A stretch of 5,700 nucleotides of DNA. Origin: Stenotrophomonas_A sp002429615 (GTDB taxonomy: Bacteria; Pseudomonadota; Gammaproteobacteria; Xanthomonadales; Xanthomonadaceae). Below the pieces are notes generated by a model that was given only the letters and a program-made list of their open reading frames with translations, was not told the DNA's origin and did not search any database. Both the position numbers and the translations under genes were made by a program. The stretch spans positions 1-5,700 of the forward strand of contig DALZZL010000206.1 in the NCBI GenBank assembly GCA_031987425.1, given 5' to 3'. This document shows positions 1 to 5,185 of this stretch, piece after piece; the stretch's first letter is position 1; every line of letters starts with the position of its first letter.

Positions 1-95
1 GCCTGCGCGCCGAGGCGGCCGCTGGCGGCGACACCGGCGGCGGAGACCGCGCCCCCGATCAGGACGCTGCGGCGGCTCATCTTCACGTCGGTCAT
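1..95 (-). CDS. 5' end of a Tat-exported protein gene, product unidentified (partial)
   Basis: The minus strand opens at an ATG (complement of 93-95) and stays open for 31 codons to the window edge. The peptide starts MTDVKMSRRSVLIGGAVSAA. S7-R8-R9-S10-V11-L12 matches the twin-arginine consensus (SRRxFLK-like). It is followed by a weakly hydrophobic Gly/Ala stretch (residues 13-26) and a possible AxA-type cleavage site near residues 30-32. A Tat signal sends a folded, often cofactor-containing protein across the inner membrane. A GGAG (complement of 101-104) lies 5 bases before the ATG and supports this start over the internal Met6. The gene is divergent from the YCII-related gene, with 136 bases between the starts. 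The mature protein lies outside the window, so its enzyme family cannot be named. Confidence 0.72.
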   Translation of the reverse strand, partial: MTDVKMSRRSVLIGGAVSAAGVAASGRLGAQ

Positions 96-231
96 GGCGA
101 CTCCGGGAGGATTGGCTGTCCTCAGGGTCGCGCAAAGCACCGCAGCATTCAGTGACCGGGTTGTGAAAGCGGGGTGGAGGAACCGGGAGCGGGTTAGGCT
201 CTGGCCACCGCTCCTAGCTGCGAGGCCCGTC

Positions 232-573
232 ATGGCCAAGTATCTGGTTTCCTTCCCCAGCGCCGCCATGCAGGTCCCCGAGGACGAGATGCAGGCCGTC
301 AGCGACGACTCGCATGCGGTCATCGAGGAAGCGAAAACGGCAGGCGTCTATGTCTTCGGCGGCGGCATCGACGAATCGGCGCCACCGGTTCTGGTCGCTG
401 CCGACGGCACGTTCACCGAGGGCGGTTATGCCTGGGCACCGTCGCTGGACGGCGGCTTCCTTGTGCTCGAAGTCCCGACACGCGATGCCGCCATCGCCTG
501 GGCAGCACGCATCGCGACGTCGTGCCGCTGCGCGCAGGAGCTGCGGGTCTTCATGTTCGACCCGCAGTCCTGA
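232..573 (+). CDS. YCII-related (DGPF-type) domain protein
   Basis: This encodes a 113-residue soluble protein with no signal peptide. It has the layout of the YCII-related family, small ferredoxin-like-fold proteins: an N-terminal strand (KYLVSFPS), a helix carrying H28 (SDDSHAVIEEAK), the strand and loop VYVFGGGID (39-47), then DGTFTEGGY (58-66), which corresponds to the family's DGPF-type loop, then GGFLVLEVPTRDAAIAWA (74-91) and a final strand RVFMFDP. Members are often annotated vaguely as 'transcription initiation protein', without good support; some are thought to use a His/Asp pair for catalysis. The reading frame stays open upstream to position 94, but the ATG at 232 has GAGG six bases before it and begins where family homology begins. 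It converges on the lipoprotein gene with 47 bases between stops. I see no convincing sigma70 promoter in 96-231. The biochemical role is unknown. Confidence 0.82.
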   Translation: MAKYLVSFPSAAMQVPEDEMQAVSDDSHAVIEEAKTAGVYVFGGGIDESAPPVLVAADGTFTEGGYAWAPSLDGGFLVLEVPTRDAAIAWAARIATSCRCAQELRVFMFDPQS

Positions 574-587
574 GACCCGACGCGCTC

Positions 588-621
588 AGCCGAGGCTCGC
601 AGCGCGCCGCTGCTCGCGGCT
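588..621. terminator. Candidate hairpin between convergent genes
   Basis: GCAGCG (599-604) and CGCTGC (608-613) form a perfect 6-bp stem with a 3-base loop. An outer AGCCG/CGGCT pairing (588-592 with 617-621) could extend it across an internal loop. It sits between two convergent stops (573 and 621) and could act in both directions. There is no T tract on either side, so it would be a weak or non-canonical terminator. In DNA this rich in GC, such a stem could also arise by chance. Confidence 0.25.
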
Positions 622-1106
622 CACTCGCGCGGCGGCGGTGCATCCTGCGGCGGCGGCGGCGGCGTCACGCCCTTCTCCTTCAGGCACGCATGCAGGCGCT
701 CGCGTGCCTCCGGCGGCGGCGGGCCGTTCTCCTCGCCCAGGCCCAACGTCGCCCGGCACGCTTCGAACGCGGCTTCGATGGCCGGATCACGCGGCGGCGG
801 CGGCGGGGCCTGCACGCCATTCTCCTTCAGGCATGCGTCGATCGCGGCGCGGTCCGGGCGCGCCGGGCCGCGCTTGCCCGGGCCGTCGGCGTCAGGCTTG
901 GCGATGCCCAGTTCCTGCATGCAGGCCTGCATCGCCTGGGCGAACGCCGGATCACGCGGCGGATGGTGCGGGAACGGGCCACCCGGCGGCGGCGGCGGGG
1001 CCGGCGGCGGTTCCTGGCGCGAGCACATGCCGGCGCAGCCGGCGAGCAGCGATACCCCCAGCAGCAGCACGCTCGTGCGCCGCAGGGCGGTGGATGCGAT
1101 CTTCAT
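621..1106 (-). CDS. Proline-rich lipoprotein with duplicated Cys-motif modules
   Basis: This encodes a 161-residue predicted lipoprotein. Residues 1-23 form a type II signal peptide (basic MKIASTALRR, then a hydrophobic core) ending in the lipobox L21-A22-G23-C24. C24 would be lipidated, and Ala at +2 suggests sorting to the outer membrane. The mature chain is almost entirely Pro-rich linkers and short helices: a PPPAPPPPPGGPFPHHPP segment (33-50), then two copies of a module that begins RDPA (residues 51 and 106) and ends with a CLKE(N/K)GV motif followed by PPPPP. Each module has two cysteines: C62 and C92 in the first, C117 and C141 in the second; C28 is extra. A perfect AAGGAG lies 8 bases before the ATG. 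The gene is divergent from the response-regulator gene. I do not recognise a named family, though short A-C-x-x-E-x-G-V motifs remind me of small secreted proteins in other bacteria. Function is unknown; a periplasmic binding or sensing role is only inference. Confidence 0.85.
   Translation of the reverse strand: MKIASTALRRTSVLLLGVSLLAGCAGMCSRQEPPPAPPPPPGGPFPHHPPRDPAFAQAMQACMQELGIAKPDADGPGKRGPARPDRAAIDACLKENGVQAPPPPPRDPAIEAAFEACRATLGLGEENGPPPPEARERLHACLKEKGVTPPPPPQDAPPPRE
648..956 (-). repeat. Internal tandem duplication in the lipoprotein gene
   Basis: Residues 51-105 (complement of 792-956) and 106-153 (complement of 648-791) are two copies of one module with the layout RDPA(F/I)..A...AC - linker - (I/L).ACLKE(N/K)GV - PPPPP. 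The DNA still shows this. A 17-base identity at 781-797 and 946-962 covers the RDP start, with a 165-base period. A 14-base identity at 673-686 and 820-833 covers CLKE, with a 147-base period. The two periods differ because the second copy has a shorter central linker. This points to a segmental duplication followed by a small in-frame deletion or insertion. Confidence 0.75.
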
Positions 1107-1114
1107 TCAGTTTT

Positions 1115-1120
1115 CTCCTT
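1115..1120 (-). promoter_or_regulatory. Strong Shine-Dalgarno of the lipoprotein gene
   Basis: AAGGAG on the minus strand, 8 bases before the ATG at 1106. It is the clearest ribosome-binding site in the window and fixes the lipoprotein start. It suggests efficient translation, as expected of an abundant envelope protein. Confidence 0.75.
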
Positions 1121-1260
1121 GGTGATGCTTCCCGCGAAGGGTGGCAACCGGTGATGTCACGGATTTGCCGCCATTCGTTCAGGGCCGGTCCTTCGGTGCC
1201 AGCCCTCCCCGATAGGTAGCATCCCCGGACGCCTTGCCTGCGGTTTGGCCCGCGGTTGCC

Positions 1261-1276
1261 AGCCCGGCCACGGGCT
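1261..1276. promoter_or_regulatory. Inverted repeat upstream of the two-component operon
   Basis: AGCCCG (1261-1266) and CGGGCT (1271-1276) are a perfect 6-bp inverted repeat with a 4-base centre. It lies just upstream of the TGACA direct repeat, in the divergent region shared with the lipoprotein gene. It could be an operator half-site pair or an RNA hairpin on the lipoprotein side. A chance origin in GC-rich DNA is possible. Confidence 0.3.
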
Positions 1277-1290
1277 GACATGCATTGACA
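1275..1290 (+). promoter_or_regulatory. TGACA-N5-TGACA direct repeat, candidate response-regulator box
   Basis: TGACA occurs at 1276-1280 and again at 1286-1290, a 10-base period on one face of the helix. OmpR/PhoB-family regulators typically bind tandem direct repeats about 10-11 bases apart (for example the CpxR and PhoP boxes). The downstream gene encodes exactly this class of regulator. The second copy is part of TTGACA, the best -35-like hexamer in the region. Autoregulation by the neighbouring regulator is therefore plausible, but it rests on spacing and position only. Confidence 0.4.
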
Positions 1291-1318
1291 AGAAGCCCCG
1301 GCGGGCGCTTCGTATGAT
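1285..1318 (+). promoter_or_regulatory. Candidate sigma70-like promoter of the two-component operon
   Basis: A perfect TTGACA (1285-1290) and a good TATGAT (1313-1318) lie 51 bases upstream of the regulator ATG. The spacer is 22 bases, well beyond the usual 16-19, so the pair may not work as a standard promoter without help; TATGAT may work with an activator instead. The spacer contains an imperfect dyad (1293-1310, 7 of 9 positions paired). A start site near 1325 would leave a leader of about 44 bases. Confidence 0.35.
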
Positions 1319-1368
1319 GGGTTTCCCCCGTATTGCCGCCTTCCGGTGGCGCTTCCCGCGAGACGCCT

Positions 1369-2079
1369 ATGTCTGCTTCGATTCTGGTGGTTGACGATGA
1401 CCCCGACCTGCGCCGCCTGATCGGCGATTTCCTCGGCGAGCACGGCTACCACGTGCGCACCACCGAGAACGTCAACGGCATGCGCCAGGCAATGAACGAG
1501 CGGCGCGCCGACCTCGTGGTCCTCGACGTGATGATGCCGGGCGAGGATGGCCTGAGCGCGGCCCGCCAGCTCGCCAACGAGCGCAGTGCGCCGGCGGTGA
1601 TCATGCTCAGCGCGCTGGGCGACGACACCGATCGCATCATCGGCCTGGAAGTAGGCGCCGATGACTACCTGGCCAAGCCCTGCAATCCGCGCGAACTGCT
1701 CGCCCGCGTGCGGGCGCTGCTGCGTCGCAGCCAGCTGCAGGCGGAACTGTCCGACCACCGCGGCAACGTCTACGAGTTCGCTGGCTGGCGGCTGGATGTG
1801 ATGCGCCGCGACCTGCGCGACCCGACCGGCGTGTTCATCCATCTGTCCGATGGCGAGTTCGGCCTGCTGCGTACCTTCGTCGAACATCCGCAGCGCGTGC
1901 TCAGCCGCGACCAGCTGCTGGACCTGGCGCGCGGCCGCGATACCGATGTGTATGACCGCGCGATCGACAGCCAGATCAGCCGGCTGCGCCGCAAGATCAA
2001 CGAGCGCGTGCACACCGAGATGATCCGCACCGTGCGCAACGAAGGCTACATGCTGCTGCCGAACGTGGCCCGATTGTGA
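1369..2079 (+). CDS. OmpR-family two-component response regulator
   Basis: This encodes a 236-residue cytoplasmic transcription factor. Receiver domain, residues 4-120: acidic pair D10-D11, phosphoacceptor D53 (VVLDVMMPGEDG), switch residue S81, Y100 and the conserved lysine K103 (LAKPCNPREL). C-terminal winged-helix DNA-binding domain, residues about 135-232: transactivation-loop region LSDGEFGLLRTF, recognition-helix region YDRAIDSQISRLRRKI, wing IRTVRNEGYML. All key residues are present, so it should be phosphorylated by the kinase encoded next. ATG at 1369 is chosen because homology starts at once (ILVVDDD). An upstream TTG at 1333 would add 12 unrelated residues and has no ribosome site. 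The ribosome site here is weak (GAG at 1360-1362). The stop overlaps the kinase start (GTGA), implying translational coupling. The sequence resembles OmpR (DDTDRIIGLEVGADDY), but the targets cannot be read from it, so no symbol is given. Confidence 0.95.
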   Translation: MSASILVVDDDPDLRRLIGDFLGEHGYHVRTTENVNGMRQAMNERRADLVVLDVMMPGEDGLSAARQLANERSAPAVIMLSALGDDTDRIIGLEVGADDYLAKPCNPRELLARVRALLRRSQLQAELSDHRGNVYEFAGWRLDVMRRDLRDPTGVFIHLSDGEFGLLRTFVEHPQRVLSRDQLLDLARGRDTDVYDRAIDSQISRLRRKINERVHTEMIRTVRNEGYMLLPNVARL

Positions 2080-3653
2080 GCAGCGCGCGGCCGCGCAGGC
2101 GGCTGTCGATCTTTGCCCGCACTTTCCTGCTGCTGGCCGGCGCCCTGCTGGCCGCGCAGGGCCTCGGCGTGGCGCTGCTGCTGCTGCGCACGCCGATCTT
2201 CGACGCACCGGCGCATCCGCCGGAAGTGATCGCGCTGCTCAGCACGCGCATGCCGGCCGCGGACGCCAAGCTGCAGGTCCGCGAGCAGCCACGCATGCCC
2301 GAGCCGGACCCGCAGCAGCACCGCGAACCGCGCATCGAAGCGGTGATGGCGCGCTGGATGGGCGTGCCCGCCGACAACGTGCGCTTCTATACCAGCGTGG
2401 CGCCGTTCGGCAACGGCGGCGCGATGCCGCCGCGGATGCCGCACGGGGGCCCGCCGTTCCCGCAGGGCGATGCCGCACCCGGCTCGGCGGATGCGGCGAA
2501 GAACGCCGCCGAGGCGGTCGAGTTCGCCGACCGCGTCGGCCTGCCGGATCCGCCCTCGCCGGAGGACATGTCCGGACCGCCGCCGCTGCCGATGCCGCCC
2601 CCGCAGTTCGACGGCCACTTCGACACGCCGGGCAGCGGCTTCGAGGGCAATGCCATGTGGCGCCGCGGGCCCGGCTTCGACTTCATCGCCGGCAAGAACC
2701 AGCTCGACGGCTTCACCGCCGCGGTGCGGCTGTCCGATGGCCACTGGCGCGTGGTGACCTCGCCCGGGCGTCGCCTCAGCGGTGCGTTCAAGCTGCAGGT
2801 GGTGCTGCTGTTCGGTGCCGGCCTGCTGCTGATGCTGCCGCTGGCGTGGTGGTTCTCGCGCGCGCTGTCCGCACCGATCCGGCGCTTCTCCGAGGCGGCT
2901 GACCGCCTGGGCCGGCATCCGGATGCGGCGCCGCTATCGCCGCAGGGCCCCACCGAGCTGGCGCAGGCGGTGGATTCGTTCAACACGATGCAGGCGCGTC
3001 TGAGCCGCATGGTCCACGAGCGCACGCAGATGGTCGCGGCGATCGCCCACGACCTGCGCACGCCGCTGGCGCGGCTGGCGTTCCGCATGGAATCGGCGCC
3101 GGACCCGCTGCGCGAGCGCGTGCTCGGCGACATCGACGAGATGAAGACGATGATCACCGCCGCGCTGGACTTCATCCGCAACGCGCAGCGCCCCGGGCCG
3201 CGCTCGCGGCTGGATTTCCGCCTGCTGGCCGAGGGCGTGGTGGACGACCTGGCCGATACCGGCGCCGATGCGCGCGTCACCGCCGGCCCTTCGGTGCTGG
3301 TCGAAGGCGATCCGATGGCGTTGCGGCGCATGATCGCCAACCTGTGCGAGAACGCGCTCAAGTATGGCGGCAACGCGCGGGTCAGCCTGCACCGCGAGGA
3401 CGGCCACTGCGTGCTGTGGGTGGACGACGACGGCCCGGGCATCGACCCGGCGCAGCGCGAGCAGCTGCTGCTGCCATTCGTGCGTGGCGAAAGTTCGCGC
3501 AACCGCGATACCGGCGGTATCGGCCTGGGCCTGGCGGTGGCCAACGGCATCGCCACCGCGCATGGTGGCGAGCTGTCACTGGACAACCGCGCCGAAGGTG
3601 GCCTGCGCGCGAGCGTGCGCCTGCCGTGCCTGCCGGCGGACCTACCTCAGTAG
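2076..3653 (+). CDS. EnvZ-like sensor histidine kinase with a long Pro/Met/His-rich periplasmic loop
   Basis: This encodes a 525-residue inner-membrane kinase, partner of the regulator just upstream. The order is: basic N-terminus; TM1 about residues 13-37; periplasmic loop about 38-239; TM2 about 239-260; HAMP linker about 261-313; dimerisation domain with the H-box AAIAHDLRTPLARL and phosphoacceptor H325; ATPase domain with the N-box (N422, N426), G1 (DDGPGI, 451-456), F-box (LLPFVRG, 465-471) and G2 (GGIGLGLAV, 480-488). All catalytic motifs are intact. The loop has about 33 prolines, 9 methionines and 5 histidines and includes MPPRMPHGGPPFPQ; it matches no sensor domain I can name. Translation starts at GTG 2076, overlapping the regulator's TGA by 4 bases. 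The 3' end overlaps convergent gshA by 7 bases. H-box and order suggest the EnvZ/CpxA-like group. The signal is unknown; cell-envelope state or a metal ion are inferences from loop composition. Confidence 0.93.
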   Translation: MSSARPRRRLSIFARTFLLLAGALLAAQGLGVALLLLRTPIFDAPAHPPEVIALLSTRMPAADAKLQVREQPRMPEPDPQQHREPRIEAVMARWMGVPADNVRFYTSVAPFGNGGAMPPRMPHGGPPFPQGDAAPGSADAAKNAAEAVEFADRVGLPDPPSPEDMSGPPPLPMPPPQFDGHFDTPGSGFEGNAMWRRGPGFDFIAGKNQLDGFTAAVRLSDGHWRVVTSPGRRLSGAFKLQVVLLFGAGLLLMLPLAWWFSRALSAPIRRFSEAADRLGRHPDAAPLSPQGPTELAQAVDSFNTMQARLSRMVHERTQMVAAIAHDLRTPLARLAFRMESAPDPLRERVLGDIDEMKTMITAALDFIRNAQRPGPRSRLDFRLLAEGVVDDLADTGADARVTAGPSVLVEGDPMALRRMIANLCENALKYGGNARVSLHREDGHCVLWVDDDGPGIDPAQREQLLLPFVRGESSRNRDTGGIGLGLAVANGIATAHGGELSLDNRAEGGLRASVRLPCLPADLPQ

Positions 3654-5011
3654 GCGAATTCCGCGAACACCGGGTCCACGTTGCCCTGCCAGCGGCCGTG
3701 GAACAGTTCGAGCTTGCGCTCGGCCGGGGTCAGGCCGCTATCCACGATCTCGCCCAGCACATCGAGGAAGCCGCTTTCGTCCTGGCCATCGGCGTTACGG
3801 CGTGCGCGGCGGCGCAGGCCGGCCACCGAAATCTCCAGCGCGCGCGCGGCAAGATCGCGCACGGTACCGCCGCGGAACGGCAGCTTGAGCGCGTGCCTGG
3901 GCACGCCGTCGCGCAGCGCATGGCGTTCGGCCAGGCTGAAATCCTTGACCAGGTCCCACGCGGCATCGAGCGCCGCATCGTCATACAGCAGGCCCACCCA
4001 GAACGCCGGCAGCGCGCACAGCCGCGCCCACGGGCCGGCATCGGCGCCGCGCATCTCCAGATACTTCTTCAGGCGCACTTCGGGGAAGGCGGTGGTCATG
4101 TGATCGGACCAGTCGCGCAGCGTCGGCAGCGCACCCGGCAACACCGGCAGGCGGCCCTGCATGAAGTCACGGAAGCTCTGCCCGCTGGCGTCGTGGTAGA
4201 CGCCATCGCGATAGGAGAAGTACATCGGCACGTCGAGCAGGTAGTCGACATAGCGCTCATAACCGAAGCCGTCCTCGAACACGAAGTCGAGCATGCCGGT
4301 GCGATCGGCGTCGGTGTCGGTCCAGATGTGCGAGCGGTAGCTGAGGTAGCCGTTCGGCTTGCCCTCGGTGAACGGCGAATCGGCGAACAGCGCGGTGGCG
4401 ATCGGCTGCAGCGCCAGCGAGACACGGAACTTCTTCACCATGTCCGCTTCGGTGGCGTAGTCGAGGTTGACCTGCACCGTGCAGGTGCGGGTCATCATGT
4501 CCAGGCCGAGCTGGCCGACCTTGGGCATGTAGGAGCGCATGATCTTGTAGCGGCCCTTCGGCATCCACGGCATGTCCGCGCGCGCCCACTTCGGCTGGAA
4601 GCCCATGCCGAGAAAGCCCAGCCGCAGCTCGCCGGCCACCTCGGCCACTTCGCCCAGGTGGGTGCCGGTTTCCACGCAGGTCTGGTGGATGTTCTCCAGC
4701 GCCGCGCCGGACAGTTCGAGCTGGCCGGCCGGCTCCAGCGTCACCGAGGCGTTGTCGCGCAGCAGCGCGATGGTGCGGCCGTTCTCCTGCACCGGTTCCC
4801 AGCCGAAGCGGGTCAGGCCGGTGAGCAGCGCCTCGATGCCCTGTGCGCCGTCGAAGGTCGGCGGACGCAGGTCATCCAGGCGGAAGCCGAACTTCTCGTG
4901 CTCGGTGCCGATGCGCCATTGCGCCGACGGCTTCTCGCCGGAAGCGAGCACCTCGACGAGTTGGCGGCGGTCGGTGATCGGCGTGTCGGCGACGTGGCTG
5001 GGGCTCGACAA
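3647..5011 (-). CDS. gshA: Glutamate-cysteine ligase, plant/proteobacterial class II (EC 6.3.2.2)
   Basis: This enzyme joins L-glutamate and L-cysteine using ATP to make gamma-glutamylcysteine, the first and usually rate-limiting step of glutathione synthesis in the cytoplasm. The 454-residue product has the GCS2-family motifs: GTEHEKF (35-41), LEPAGQLELSG then NIHQTC (92-112), GRYKIM and YMP (153-163), TCTVQVNLDY (176-185), GYLSYRSHIW (221-230). The length fits the class II enzymes of plants, alphaproteobacteria and xanthomonads and differs from the enterobacterial type. The start is TTG at 5011, giving MSSPSHVADTP; a weak GCGAG lies 7 bases upstream. An in-frame ATG at 5128 would add 39 residues of low-complexity sequence and lies upstream of the likely -10, so I reject it. 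The C-terminus (DPVFAEFAY) overlaps the kinase gene tail to tail by 7 bases. The next step, gshB, is not in the window. Confidence 0.96.
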   Translation of the reverse strand: MSSPSHVADTPITDRRQLVEVLASGEKPSAQWRIGTEHEKFGFRLDDLRPPTFDGAQGIEALLTGLTRFGWEPVQENGRTIALLRDNASVTLEPAGQLELSGAALENIHQTCVETGTHLGEVAEVAGELRLGFLGMGFQPKWARADMPWMPKGRYKIMRSYMPKVGQLGLDMMTRTCTVQVNLDYATEADMVKKFRVSLALQPIATALFADSPFTEGKPNGYLSYRSHIWTDTDADRTGMLDFVFEDGFGYERYVDYLLDVPMYFSYRDGVYHDASGQSFRDFMQGRLPVLPGALPTLRDWSDHMTTAFPEVRLKKYLEMRGADAGPWARLCALPAFWVGLLYDDAALDAAWDLVKDFSLAERHALRDGVPRHALKLPFRGGTVRDLAARALEISVAGLRRRARRNADGQDESGFLDVLGEIVDSGLTPAERKLELFHGRWQGNVDPVFAEFAY

Positions 5012-5077
5012 GGGCGGGCTCGCTGCAGATGGGACGAAGGGAAGTGCGGCCAGGGGGTGGCCGTCACAAGGGCTCGC

Positions 5078-5083
5078 ACTATA
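5078..5083 (-). promoter_or_regulatory. gshA: Candidate -10 element of gshA
   Basis: TATAGT on the minus strand (5 of 6 matches to TATAAT), in the context GGCTATAGTGC. Transcription would begin near 5071, leaving a leader of about 60 bases before the TTG at 5011. No good -35 hexamer lies at 16-18 bases upstream. The site supports the TTG start, because the in-frame ATG at 5128 would be outside the transcript. Confidence 0.4.
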
Positions 5084-5096
5084 GCCTGAGCCCCGT

Positions 5097-5104
5097 TCCC
5101 GGGA
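5097..5104. promoter_or_regulatory. TCCCGGGA palindrome in the gshA/VIT divergent region
   Basis: A perfect 8-base palindrome 13 bases upstream of the gshA -10, where a -35 would be. It could be an operator shared by the two divergent genes. An 8-base GC-rich palindrome is not rare in this DNA, so support is weak. The rest of 5012-5185 shows no clear promoter for the plus-strand gene. Confidence 0.2.
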
Positions 5105-5185
5105 CGTTGCGGAACTGGCGTTACACATTTCCGTCCACGCCGGCACCCGCGTCCCTTCAGCCCCTTGCACACACCGGGAGACACC

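Noticed and set aside
94..231. N-terminal extension of the YCII-related protein from the ATG at 94
   Set aside because: The added 46 residues are Arg-rich and unlike the family, and they overlap the start codon of the divergent Tat-signal gene. ATG at 232 has a ribosome site and begins the conserved domain.
644..1012. GGC-rich tracts that look like a trinucleotide or hexanucleotide repeat
   Set aside because: They are the antisense of CCG/CCC-type proline codons in the lipoprotein Pro runs. The codons fully explain them, apart from the module duplication reported separately.
314..1219. 301-codon plus-strand open frame over the YCII-related and lipoprotein genes
   Set aside because: It is an Arg/Pro/Ala-rich product out of frame with one real gene and antisense to another. 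The end of it gives a 21-codon open frame at 1154-1219 with no ribosome site, which I also reject.
1333..1368. Upstream TTG start for the response regulator
   Set aside because: It would add 12 residues before the conserved receiver start and has no ribosome site. ATG at 1369 fits the family length.
952..2208. Long minus-strand open frame (418 codons) across the lipoprotein start and the regulator gene
   Set aside because: It is antisense to the intact response-regulator gene and crosses the real divergent intergenic region. Its His/Ala/Val-rich product is typical of the opposite strand of GC-rich genes, and it shows no domain.
2387..3586. 399-codon minus-strand open frame inside the kinase gene
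   Set aside because: It is an antisense shadow of intact kinase motifs. The Ser/Arg/Pro-rich product has no recognisable fold and no ribosome site was seen.
3344..5089. 581-codon plus-strand open frame running from the kinase gene through gshA
   Set aside because: It is antisense to the well-conserved gshA and out of frame with the kinase. The His/Ala/Arg-rich product is a GC-rich shadow.
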